A stretch of DNA of 64,000 nucleotides from Neopestalotiopsis rosae. Lineage: Eukaryota > Ascomycota > Sordariomycetes > Amphisphaeriales > Sporocadaceae. Position 1 is the first letter of the stretch, and each line of letters starts with the position of its first letter. The stretch lies in assembly GCA_023078685.1 (NCBI GenBank), contig JALGAS010000001.1, positions 5,828,001 through 5,892,000 of the forward strand, read 5' to 3'. Positions 12,621 through 22,643 of this stretch are shown piece by piece. A model generated the notes under the pieces. The model made no database searches. It was not told where the DNA came from and saw nothing but the letters and a program-made list of their open reading frames with translations. A program made the translations under genes and the position numbers.

Positions 12621-13928
12621 AGGGATGAGAAAATGAGGCAGTACAGAGCTCATGCAGAACGCCCTCTTTTCCAACAAAAAAAGGATGGACAGGTCGCTAT
12701 GCTGGCAGAAGATGAAGACGGCAAGAAGGACAAAACCAGCCAAGAGACAGCCTAGAAATGGGCGATGAGCTCAGAGAAAGTGGCCGGCCTGCCACTTTTC
12801 TCAACATTTAGACTTGTCGAGTTGTTGTTATTTTCCACGTTTGTTTACGTGTGTGCATAAGGGCGAGATACCAAATTCCATGGTCTGGTCACTCGGCGTT
12901 CCGGTACAAATTTTATTTACTCTTCTTCCAAATGGTCAAAAATGATGGGGGGAAATGGATTTATATTCAAACAAGTCTTGCTACTTTGGCAAAAAATAGA
13001 TCAATGCTAAAGAAAATCGACACTCAAAAGTATCGTTTTGCTTGCCAATGTGACCTACACGTTCCAATACCAGATTGGGTTGCATGAGCGAGATCGTTTG
13101 GCTGTGGACGGGGCTCTCCCAGATCCATGCCATTACTTAGCGATGAAGAGAACGTCGATTAGCTTGTGGCCTGTATCACACTGGGTTATATTTGTAGTAA
13201 ACCCCATTACAGGCACTTTCGGCCACAGCCGCAGAGGCACGGCACAGGTATTATCACGATCAATCAAGTCTACAAACTAAAGAATGGGTACAAGATCAAT
13301 TCTGACCGAGCATCGTCACTATTTCTACGCTCGAGCAGTTGCGACACTAAAGCAAATGTGTATCGTATTTTCGTTTACCCGTTCATTCCATCTTACAAGA
13401 GAACCACCCAATTAGTGGTCAGCAGGTATAATTACATTCCTTACCTCTGACCTTACCTTCCAAATAAAGCTATATTGGCATGCCAAACAATACAAGACCT
13501 TTCTTGAGGTCATGCTTTCCCCTGTACGGAGTTGTTATAGTGTACATGAAAACAGTGTCACTTGGCCAATCCCTTGGCTACAAGTAGACTTCTCTGGGGT
13601 ATTCGTGTCGACTGAATGTGGATATGCTATGCAAGGTCAAGTCGTCCGAAGCGGTCTTTTAGTCCCTGGTTTGAGACATTGGACATGTAACTTCCGTACG
13701 CTTATTCGTGTTCTTTTTTGGGCTGTGATGATAGTTTTGTAGAATCCGGTGAGATAAGATTACCTTCATCTGGAGGAAATGGTGTGTCTTTTGCAATGCG
13801 GTGGTTTGTTGATTTGCATGTTCTTACCCTTGCTTACCCTTGGTGATCAAAGGAAGAAAGGAACGTCGGAAATGTAGGTTTTAGACGTGAGTGTAAAGAT
13901 GGAAGATACCCACCACCAGGACACCCAT
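12621..13928. other. Convergent intergenic region (mrt4 / U1-70K)
   Basis: This 1.3-kb stretch between two convergent stop codons has only short frames lacking coding character. It presumably contains both 3' UTRs. No RNA gene is recognised. Confidence 0.55.
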
Positions 13929-15439
13929 CTAGTAACGGCGCAGCTTGCGAGGGTCTTCATATCCTCCCTCGAATCCACGTTTCCGGCTGTCAAATCGGTC
14001 ATCGTCTCTGGGCTTGTCGAAATCACGGCCTCCTCGGTCGCCACGGACAGGTTCGTAGTTGGCGTTGCTGGCGCTGCCGCCGCCGCCACCACCGCCGCCG
14101 CCGCGTCGGTCACGGTCGCCGCCATATCTGCCGCTGTCACGTCCCGACCTGTCATCATATGAGCGACCACCACGGTCATACCCACCGCGAGGACCATTGC
14201 GGTCCCCGTCCCGATCACGGCCGCCGTAGCCAGGACCTGCTGGTGCATTAGGAGGAGCACCATAGCCGTTTTGTTGACCAAAGCCACGGTCACGGCCACC
14301 GCCGCCGCCTCCTCCGCCAAAGCCACCTCCACGGCCACCGCCGAATCCGCGATCGCGACCGCCTCCAAAACCACCACCGCGGCCGCGGCCTCCGCCGAAA
14401 CCTCCACGGAAGCCATCGCGTCCTCCTCCAAAGCCTCCACCAAAGCCACCTGGGGCGCTGGGACGAGGGCCAACGGCCTTAGTGTATCCTCGTCCGCCGA
14501 GACCACCACCGAGACGCAGGGGTCTCCAGCCCTTGACTGTTCGGCCTCTTTCTACATCAACCTTGATGCGTCGGTCTTTGATACGAATGCCATCGCAACC
14601 ATCTAAAGCAGCTAATCACACGTGCGCAGCAACGCGCGTTTGTCAGTAAAGCCTTACCATGAGAATCATACCTTGAACGGGAGTAACTGGGGAAAGTTTG
14701 TGGGAAAAGAGATTGGCAAGCTTGAGGGCCAAATCTCAGGTGAGGGACATGGTGAATAGATTCTTGTTGGAAAAGTCAATGGTGGCATTACCTCTCATGT
14801 CTTTCTCACGCTCAAATACAACAAATGCATATCCGCGGTGAGGCTTCTTCTTCCTGTTGGGCTTCTCATGGGCATGTGTATCGGTAATGATTCGAATCTA
14901 CTTCTGGTCAGCGCCTGCAGTTCATGTGAAACAATCAAATATGTGATGACATACTCGCTCAATCGGTCCAAATCTGCCAAACTCTCGTTCGAGGTCAGAT
15001 TCATTGGCATCGTAGCTCAAGCGCGCCACAATCAAGGTCTTGAAGGCATCGCCACGAATGTTTGGGTCCTGGTCGGGGTTGTCTGTTTTCATCGATTCAG
15101 GTTAGCTATGTGCTCGTAGATACTGGGGGGTATTCCAACATAGAAAAGCAAGGGGTATCGACATAGGGGAAACCCACAGTCCTTGGGGGCTTCCTTGAGG
15201 AGCTTCACGCGTCTCTCCTCGGCCTCGCGCTTCTTGCGGTCGCGCATTTGCAGCCAACTCTCAGTGGGCACGTATCCGTCATTGTCCTTGTAGGCGCGGA
15301 GGGCGGGCAGGTACTCGGCGAGACCTGCGACGTTTGCGGTGCGACGGTTTTCGGGGGCCTCGTCGGTATGTCCAACCCATCTCAAGGGAGGACGAGGCGC
15401 AAAGAGCGCCAGCAGCTGGGGCGGGAGCTTGTCCGTCAT
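13929..15439 (-). CDS. snp1: U1 small nuclear ribonucleoprotein 70 kDa (U1-70K / Snp1)
   Basis: This is a core protein of the U1 snRNP that binds stem-loop I of U1 snRNA and takes part in 5' splice-site recognition. Exons are 15439-15178, 15082-14955, 14897-14792 and 14611-13929, with introns of 95, 57 and 180 bp, giving 392 aa. The U1-70K N-terminal segment ([18 protein letters not shown]) is followed by an RRM at about residues 98-175, with RNP2 [10 protein letters not shown] and RNP1 RGYAFVVFE, then the diagnostic [18 protein letters not shown]. The last ~190 residues are Gly/Arg-rich repeats ([11 protein letters not shown] type) with RD/RE dipeptides instead of a long SR domain. The first donor (GTGGGT) is slightly atypical, so the exon 1/2 join (KDYNP) is the least certain part. 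Confidence 0.93.
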
Positions 15440-16016
15440 TTTTCTTCTTGCTTCGTTGGGTTTCTCAGTCGCTTCGAGAGATGCGCCGTCTGAAACGTGT
15501 AGAAGAGAAACAAGAACAAAAGACAGGGATGTGGTGAGTTGCTCGCCCAACAATCACGAACAAAGAGCGCAAGTTGCACCTTTGTGTATTGATGGAATTG
15601 GGTACTGGACAGGCGCCAGAAGCTGGATTGGTGATGAAGCAGAGTAGAGTGTCCAGAAGGCTGCCGTCGCGTTTTTGAGAGAGCAGGGGGATGGGAGCTT
15701 CTTTGCACTTGCATAACTCAGCTACGACAGTAGTACCTGCTAGGCTAGGCTAACGAGAACCCAATGCCTGGAATTGTTCCTCATTCCTAATCCAGTGGCA
15801 GCCTTGGAGAGGATTTGCATAAAAGTATTCCGTCAATTATCCGATAGAGCAAGGGGCACACCCAGCACGGGAAGTCTGCGCACTAGATCTGTTTTGGTTT
15901 AGCGTATAACTCCTGGAGCTTGCGCCCAAAATTTCATGACAGCCGATCGAGAGACTCTAGAGACGGGCTGGTGATGTGAGGTCGAGAATAACGAATCCAT
16001 CTCCGTACCGGACATA
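15440..16016. promoter_or_regulatory. Divergent promoter of U1-70K and mL43
   Basis: This 577-bp region lies between two divergent genes for RNA-binding or ribosomal proteins. No gene is seen in it. Promoter function is inferred from position only. Confidence 0.45.
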
Positions 16017-16550
16017 ATGACGATAAGAGCGCTCGAGAAGGTATCCGTTGGCCAGGTACGACCATTGAACATCCATCATACCCGTTACACTTTGCTGACC
16101 ATGTTGCAGAATGGCGTCGGGGCCTTTATTCTTCAGTGCAAGCGCGTAGATATTCACTACTGCGACTACTCGGGAAGTTCGAGGGGCATGAAGTAAGCCG
16201 AATCAGATCGCAGGAGAACCCAGTCGTTACCTCTGGTTTCTAACAATCAATATTGCAGTGCCTTTATCAAGAGCCAGCTCCCTCAATTCGCCAAGAGCCA
16301 CCCCCAGATCGAGTTCGCCGTTTCGCCGAGACCACGGAAGCACCCTGTCATGGTTGGCCACTATATCAACGGCGGCATCAAGTCGATATGCGTCAAGAAT
16401 ATGGAGCCCGCGTCGATCCTGAAGAAGGCAGAGTTGCTGCGGGATGCTAGCGGTGAGAAGGTCAAGAGAGTTACCAAGCCCGTCACCAGTGTCAGCGAGA
16501 GTGTCAGAGGCATCTGGTCCCCGTACCACGGCAACGGAATGCGCGTATAG
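16017..16550 (+). CDS. mrpl51: Mitochondrial large-subunit ribosomal protein mL43 (yeast Mrpl51)
   Basis: This is a mitoribosomal protein of the L51/S25/CI-B8 family with a thioredoxin-like fold. The diagnostic start NGVGAFILQCKRVDIHYCDY, the SGSSRGM turn and the C-terminal SVRGIWSP block are all visible. Exons are 16017-16055, 16110-16192 and 16259-16550, with introns of 54 and 66 bp, giving 137 aa. The 39-nt first exon (MTIRALEKVSVGQ) was chosen because it matches the family N-terminus (ALK-x-VS-x-G before NGVGAF) and splices in frame with a GTACGA donor. The gene is divergent from U1-70K and convergent with the TPI gene. Confidence 0.93.
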
Positions 16551-16952
16551 ATCCGAACCGCGAGGGGCAGTGGAGGATAAGTGGCAGAGACAAACTGCCA
16601 CGATTGTATATCAGTGTACAAATATCACGAATGTCTGGTTGTCCAGTTCGGGATATACCATATGGATGAACATGTCTCGGGGTAGTAGGCATATAGAAGC
16701 AGACTACGAATTGAGGCAGCACAAACAAATTTATGTATAAAAGAATAAAAAAATATCAAACAAGTCACATTATCATCCTCGAGAATCTGGGAAGCATATA
16801 AAAGTTGATGAAATCCAGTTTGTTTCGGGTATTAATAGGTCATTCTATCTTTTTTAATCCATTTCCAAGCCAAGCCAATTCCCGCTTCAATCGTTCAATC
16901 GTGACCTTACTTTCATCAAAATATTGTCAGTTCTTGTATCTGGGCAAGAACT
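16551..16952. other. Convergent intergenic region (mL43 / TPI)
   Basis: This 402-bp AT-rich spacer lies between convergent stop codons. It is presumably 3' UTR sequence, with no other feature seen. Confidence 0.6.
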
Positions 16953-17963
16953 TTACAACTTGCAGTTGATAATCTCGACGACTGGTATATAGTTAGCATC
17001 GCGATTCTTCAAAATCCAAGGACACGGGAGGGGAGAAAACTTACAGGCAGGCTTGAGGGAAGCACCACCAACCAGGAAACCGTCAATGTCGGCCTGCTTG
17101 CTGAGCTCCTTGCAGTTCTTCTCGCTGACACTGCCACCGTATAGGATGCGGGTCTCGTCAGCGACCTTGTCGCTAACCTCCTTCTTCAACCAGGCACGGA
17201 TGGAGGCGTGGACCTCCTGGGCCTGCTCAGTGGTGGCGACCTTGCCGGTACCAATGGCCCAGATGGGCTCGTAGGCAATGACAATCTTGCTCCAGTCGCT
17301 GATCTCCTTCTTGAGAGCAGCAAGCTGGTGGGCAATGACCTCGAGGGTCTTGCCAGACTCGCGCTCCTCAAGAGACTCACCGCAGCACCAGATGACGCTG
17401 ACACCGTTCTCAACGGCGTACTTGGTCTTGGAGGCAACAACCTCGTCCGACTCCTTGAGGATGGTGCGGCGCTCAGAGTGACCCAGGATGGTCCAGTGGA
17501 CGCCGGAGTCCTGGAGCTGCTGAACGGAGATCTCGCCAGTGAAGGCACCGTTGGGCTTGTCGTAGACGTTCTGGGCAGCAACCTCGACGGTCTTCTGCTT
17601 CAGGTGCTCACGGACGGGCAGGAGGTAAAGGGCGGGAGGAGCAATGACGGTCTCTATTATTCACGAGGCATGGTGTAAGCAAACCATACAGGTTCATTAC
17701 CGGGGAGGTGGAAGGATGAGCACGACAGCACATACCGACGCTGGGGTCAAGTTGAGCGTTGTTCAGGTTGGCAACAATCTCCTTGATGGACGACAGAGTG
17801 CCGTTCCTTTGGAATTCTCGAATTAGTATACTCCATGTCCGGATCGGGGAGCTTCAACCCCTGCGTCTTTTTTCTTCTTTTCTTCCTCCGACGAAGCAGA
17901 GTCTGGCAAAGGAGGGGTGGCTCACATCTTAAAGTTACCGCCGACGAAGAACTTGCGAGCCAT
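16953..17963 (-). CDS. tpiA: Triosephosphate isomerase
   Basis: This glycolytic TIM-barrel enzyme interconverts dihydroxyacetone phosphate and glyceraldehyde 3-phosphate in the cytosol. Exons are 17963-17926, 17806-17736, 17653-17045 and 16981-16953 (introns 119, 82 and 63 bp), giving 248 aa, the standard length. Catalytic elements are all visible: the N-terminal Asn/Lys in FFVGGNFKMNG, His in ILGHSERR, the Glu loop AYEPIWAIGTGK and the phosphate-binding YGGSVSEKN and DGFLVGGASLKP. The last exon is only 29 nt (VEIINCKL). The leader before the ATG is pyrimidine-rich on the coding strand and the start context is CAAAATGGC, both usual for strongly expressed fungal glycolytic genes. Confidence 0.98.
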
Positions 17964-19276
17964 TTTGATTGAGGTAGAAGTATATTGTTGGGATAGGTGA
18001 GAGAAGTCGAGTGTTTGAAGAAGTCAATTGTATGGCAGAAATAATGTAAAGACCAAAAGAATCGAGTCGGGAAAGAAGAAGAGCAGAAGCCGTGTAAGTT
18101 AAGGTCTTTCGCCAGGACCCGGAATGTCACGGCGGGGTTGTCGAGGAGCTCTGTCGCAGCCAGGACCCCACCAAAGAACCCACCATGGATGCGTTGAGCT
18201 CACCTAACCTAGGCTGGCGTCATAGGGCGAGCGAAACTGCGACTGCCGCGTTCCATTCAATGCTGACCACGTTGGTTGAGTAGCTGAAGCGTGGATAATC
18301 ATTTAAACATTACTCAAGTGCTACATAAGATGCGTCCCTAGTACAATGGTACGTGCTTTTTGCGATCGATGGCAGCAGCCGAATACAAGAGAATATTACG
18401 GAACGCCATTGATTGGTGGTGTCCCTCTTCATTCTCTTGTCTCCTCCCCTCCAGAATTGCTCTAGGATGGCTGGCCAATATGTTTTACCACTATTCCGAG
18501 TGGCTCGTTCAATTAAGGTAGCGGTTGCCAGCCTCGGTTTCGGTTCTAGAAAGCCTGTTTACCTAGGTGTACCCTTTTAACTCACCTAGGTCTGTCTTAC
18601 ATTATCAAGACCCATTGCATATTCTGCAAGCATATTCATAATGATTTTGTGTTTATTTCCACCTCTATGCTGTTTTGTAGGTACCACCAATCTTCAGTCA
18701 GTGCTCACATGCTGGATGTCGTCCAAGCTACGTCAGTCACCTCACCATAATTGGGCCACTGGATATTAGTGGGCCAGATCCAGGAGTTTTGAGACAAGAT
18801 CGCCGCACCGGATCCAGTATACCACTTTGAAGTCTTGCTGCTCGTCTTAAGCTGGCAACTGCTGCGTCAAGTGTATGGGAACGACGATGCAGATCAAATA
18901 CAATATTGAATCCCTCAATAGGAAACAGAGGGATACGGTAGACATAATTATGAAAGTCTCTTGCATGCTCAGTGCAATTGATAATATTGGTTGCGGATCT
19001 GATCCGTGAATGTATTCCGTTTGCAGTGTCTAGGAGAAAATGTTCATGTTGGTCACTTGTATGGGAACTCTTTCCCGCATTGTCTTTTGAGAATGCTGCA
19101 TTTATGTTTCTCTGAAGATTGGTGACAATTGTTGGTTAATGTCATACTCTTGATGCTAGCATCTATTACTTCTTTGTTCTGCAAACCGTGTCGTATGTCA
19201 ATTGTGGGTAATTCTGTCAACAACCAACAGCCAGCATTTTGCTATTCTCAGCTCCTTGCTTCTCTTTGTCTTCAAA
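17964..19276. promoter_or_regulatory. Upstream region of the TPI gene
   Basis: This 1.3-kb region precedes the TPI start on the minus strand. The first ~150 bp are CT-rich on the coding strand. The remainder is AT-rich with no supported gene, and its far end abuts the stop codon of the F-box-like gene. Confidence 0.45.
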
Positions 19277-19999
19277 CTAACAAACATCTTTCTGGTCGGT
19301 ATCATCGTCCTTGCCGGTATCATCTTCCATGTCGGCATCATAGTGCTCCTCTGTATCATAAATGAGCTCGATACAGAGATCCTCTCCGCAGTGTCTGGCG
19401 AATTCCGACAAGGCCTTGGCAATCTTGAGAAGCAACTTGCGCCGATTCTTCTTGCTAGTGAACCTGGGCTTGACCCGGTCAACGGTACGCCGTACAGAGC
19501 CCAGGACTTCTTGAGCATGAGTCCAGTCGGTCTCGTCAAAGCCTACTCGGTGCTTGGGCACCACGAAATCCTTGTACGAGCCGCCCGGGTCAAAATCACT
19601 ATAGTAGCCATTCCGTATATTGAAGCAGAGAAAATCGTTCCCCGGCTCGTCCATGGGACCTTCTTGGTACCATAGCGATAGGCATTTGATCTCTTTGATG
19701 TAACTTCTGAAAAGAGAACAGTATTTCGACCACGAGTCCAAAGTGTAAATATCCGACTCGCTCTCATGCGAGTAATTGATGTATATATCGAAACAAGTTT
19801 GGCCATAGAATATCGGGAGTGCCTCTGCTCGGACCTGTCTGCTTGTTTGTAGGAGCCATCGGCAATGACCATTCAAGCTTTTCACAGTTGCGTATCTACT
19901 CCCCAGGCGCCATGGTTGTAAAATCCAGGAATAAATCTCAACGCGTAGCTCCGCTGGGAGGCTCATCAGAGGAAATGTACACGCTCCCCCAGATTCCAT
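19277..19999 (-). CDS. 2EXR / F-box-like domain protein, uncharacterised
   Basis: This is a single-exon gene of 240 aa. Residues ~11-25 carry the LPAELRVEIYSWIL motif typical of fungal F-box-like (2EXR-type) proteins, followed by LLQTSRQVRAEALPIFYG, the usual second block of that family. The C-terminus is very acidic (DADMEDDTGKDDDTDQKD). Such proteins form large, fast-changing families in Pezizomycotina. Some are thought to act as substrate adaptors, but no function can be stated for this one. The ATG at 19999 gives a short leader before the motif, and an internal Met 11 residues downstream is an alternative. No conserved partner is adjacent. Confidence 0.75.
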   Translation of the reverse strand: MESGGACTFPLMSLPAELRVEIYSWILQPWRLGSRYATVKSLNGHCRWLLQTSRQVRAEALPIFYGQTCFDIYINYSHESESDIYTLDSWSKYCSLFRSYIKEIKCLSLWYQEGPMDEPGNDFLCFNIRNGYYSDFDPGGSYKDFVVPKHRVGFDETDWTHAQEVLGSVRRTVDRVKPRFTSKKNRRKLLLKIAKALSEFARHCGEDLCIELIYDTEEHYDADMEDDTGKDDDTDQKDVC

Positions 20000-20576
20000 G
20001 CTTCGAGGGGCATGATTCTGCAGTATACAGGACGACGCTGGAGTAAAGACTCTCCTCCCATCGTCTTCTGCTGCATGATTTCAAGATATAGTTTTACATC
20101 GTTCGCGATTCATCTGTTGGCAAACCACGAGCCTTTGTCATTCATATTTGTGTGATACACTACAGGACAATTCCGTTTCGAGTACCAACACAAAAGTAAG
20201 CATTCCAGACTAGATGCGGTATCGATTGGTATCACAGATCATGCCCAAACATTTCTAAAAATTCATGTACTTCTAATCTTCGGGACTCTAGAATGGAAAA
20301 TAGAAACGCAAATCCGTTGTTCTGCTGCATTCCTGGGCCTCCATTTTGCTCGCAGCCGGAACCGAATCTGTGAGGAGAGTTCAATGCATAATTGTTTTTG
20401 GTTTTTTCATTCCTTCAAATGATAAAGCAGGTTTTCTGCCGCTACTCTTGCTCCCATAGCAGACAACCCAAACCCAGCAAAGTAATTGTGCTCCTCTTCA
20501 TAACTCGAGTGATTGCTTAGCTTCGAGACCAGCCTCGATGGCAAAGTCGATTGATGTTGCAGAGATTGTCAGTGGC
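20000..20576. other. Intergenic, no gene seen
   Basis: This spacer lies between the start of the F-box-like gene and the stop of the repeat-protein gene, both on the minus strand. It presumably holds the promoter of the former and the 3' UTR of the latter. Confidence 0.5.
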
Positions 20577-21218
20577 CTAGAGTTGACCAGTAGCAGTAGA
20601 TGCCGCACTGGACGACGAGCCAGACCACGGCCAATCTTGATTATTATGCTGGCCAGTAGCAGTAGGGGCCACAGTCGTTGATGATCCAGACCAAGGCCAG
20701 TTCTGATTGTCTCCTTGACCAGTAGCAGTAGGCTGAAGAGTGGATGATGAGCCAGACCACGGCCAATTTTGATTGTCTCCGTCAGTCTCTCGGGCGACAA
20801 GGCCAGAGGTCTTGATGGTAGTAATGTGAGATACGATGATCTTGGTGTGGTCACTAGACGGGAGAGGCAGAATGGGCCAGACGCGTTTGTTGTTGCCTGC
20901 AGCATTGACGTGACCAGAGACAGCGGAGTCATGGGCCGAAGCATCGAGATTGACAGGTGTAGTGCTGTCAGCAACAGAGACCTAACAAAGAAACCCCAAT
21001 TAGTGACCGTTGGGCCAATGAAGATTGGAAACAAGTCAAAAGGTGTGTATTAGAATAGAAGCACAGGGGAAAAGACAAGACTTCAGGAGTCAGTATACCA
21101 CAATTGCAAAACTCACCTCAGTGCCGATTGGCAAAGCCATGACCAAGTCAGTCAAGCCGAGGACGGCAATGACGACAGGAATGATAACAAGGAACTTCAA
21201 GTTGCGTCGCGAGAACAT
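20577..21218 (-). CDS. Small secreted protein with three 22-residue WPWSG repeats, unknown function
   Basis: There are two exons, 21218-21117 and 20981-20577, with a 135-bp intron (GTGAGT donor, TTAG acceptor, phase 0), giving 168 aa. Exon 1 alone encodes a signal-peptide-like N-terminus: basic MFSRRNLK, then a hydrophobic stretch to about residue 28 and a likely cleavage near VMA-LP. A single dibasic KR lies at residues 66-67 (AAGNNKR-VWPILPLP), a possible Kex2 site. Residues 103-168 are exactly three head-to-tail 22-residue repeats of the form xNQxWPWSGSSSx3PTATGQx, running to the C-terminus. There are no cysteines and no GPI signal. I do not recognise a family. It could be a cell-surface or effector-like protein or a processed-peptide precursor, but no modifying enzyme is adjacent. 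Confidence 0.7.
20580..20777 (-). repeat. Three tandem 66-bp coding repeats
   Basis: These are three consecutive 66-bp units (198 bp) in frame within the secreted-protein gene, each encoding the 22-residue unit centred on WPWSG and ending TATGQ. Units differ mainly at the spacer (LQP, VAP, AAS), so the array has diverged but the WPW core and TATGQ end are unchanged. Confidence 0.85.
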
Positions 21219-22643
21219 GTTGAAGTTGTCGTTGGTTGGTGGAGTGAAATGGTTCGTAGTGGTGGTATGTCGAAGTTACAACAAGGCAATGAACCTTGTG
21301 TTTGATGACTCAACGAGCGTTCTGACCAGAACTGGAACTGGTAGAGTTTGTGTGGTGTTGCGAAGGCTGCGCTGAGGATGTGTGTTTGTAGTGAAAGAAG
21401 AGAGGAATGGCTTTATTGCAAGCAGAAATTAAATATTCAAAATGTGCGTAGTGATCGAGAAAGAGCGCAAAACATAAAACTCGCACTTTCCCAGTATCTC
21501 CTAAAGGTGAATCTAGGAGTCAAACATCAATCTGGTCAAAGAGCGCCTCAAATGGCAAGCACGCAAATCGCTCATTGCATAAGAAAGAACAGGCATAAGT
21601 TGTGTACATGAGTTTGGTCCAGCGCTTTGTGGCAGTTACATACTTCTTTCGGTGGTGTACAAGTGTTTATGAATACAGCATATCTTGATACATCTTGGCA
21701 GCTCATGGTAACAATGGCGAGCCTTATGATAATCTCTTTTCTGTGTTCACAGTCACATCGGTGACTCAGTATCTCATTTTTGTTGACCTCTTATTCTTCG
21801 AAATGATCATCCCCCGAGATAACCAATACAAAGGAGACACGGTGAAAGTGGAAGAGGTAGGGAACAGGGACGAGGGCAATAATTGAAAAGAGAGGACCTC
21901 AAGAATTTTTGAAGCAGCCAACGGGAAATTCTAGCCAAACACACTGGAGTTTGTGATAATTGCAGTCAACGATCTGATTGTAAAGCAATTAATGTCAGAT
22001 AATGCAAAGAATTTCCAACAGTCAGACAACCGGCTTCCATCTTCTGGCAAGATGGCAGAGTGGTAAGGTGTCCGGCCGCGACGGCATCCGGCCTTCATGG
22101 CGAACAGACTATCAGTTTCGGCTGGTACTTTGGGGTGCTTCCTTCAAAGCTGTTGATCCTTGCCTCTGCACGAGATGGGCTCGAATCCCTAAGGTGGTTG
22201 GCTTTTTTTTTTTCTTTTTTTTTTCTCTCTATTTTTATGCTTCCCCCTAGCCGAATGTTCATGGTGTTTACTTTTCTTGTCTTCCAATACACCAGTGCGG
22301 CACTCAGATTTAAATGATCGAGCCCGGTCGCTTGGGTGATGGACCTCGGCAAGTGGGCAACTGTTTGTCCAGATCCTGACGAGAGATGCAAACGCCCCAA
22401 TGGACTGGCCGTAGTAATCTACTGGCAAAGTGTCTATGTTTTACATCAATGCGATGAGATGTGGATGAGCTTCCAGAGTATTGAAATCTAGATTATAATT
22501 GGCTCTTAAAAGAGGATACATGACTGGGACTATCTATAAGAGACTGGTGTTGGCTTACAAAACAAACACTTTTTGAACATTATGCTTTCGTACATTTATC
22601 GCTATTTTTATGTATTTTGATTTGACTACTTTATAGCAATGGT
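21219..22643. other. Intergenic region with a pol III-like relic
   Basis: This 1.4-kb region lies between the start of the repeat-protein gene and the stop codon of urb2. It has no supported protein gene. A tRNA-like segment sits at about 22046-22215 and is listed separately. Confidence 0.5.
22046..22215 (+). other. tRNA-like relic with A box, B box and T-run
   Basis: TGGCAGAGTGGTAAGG at 22053-22068 resembles the class II (Leu/Ser) tRNA A box. GGCTCGAATCC at 22178-22188 matches the B-box consensus GGTTCGANNCC at all but one base. It is followed ~15 bp later by a pol III-terminator-like run of T (from 22203). A to B spacing is ~125 bp, longer than a plain tRNA. The putative acceptor strands do not pair and only 3 bp of the T stem form, so this is not a working tRNA as read. 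A decayed tRNA or a tRNA-derived SINE head is possible, as is chance. Confidence 0.35.

Noticed and set aside
11997..12743. 248-codon open frame on - across mrt4 exon 2
   Set aside because: It is a shadow of GC-rich third positions in Mrt4. The Mrt4 frame shows conserved motifs and splicing, whereas this frame is low-complexity.
13847..14509. Ala/Val-rich 220-codon frame on - in the U1-70K tail
   Set aside because: It is an alternative frame of the Gly/Arg repeats. The correct frame continues from the RRM exons and ends at 13929.
17186..17678. Open frames on both strands within the TPI gene
   Set aside because: They are out-of-frame shadows of the highly biased TPI codons.
20498..21034. 178-codon frame on - overlapping the WPWSG repeat gene
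   Set aside because: It is a different frame of the same exon. The chosen frame gives a signal peptide via a consensus intron and clean amino-acid repeats.
20577..21218. Alpha-pheromone precursor for the repeat protein
   Set aside because: Sordariomycete alpha-factors have repeats separated by KR/EA processing sites and a WCxxxGQPCW-like core. Here there is no KR between units and no cysteine.
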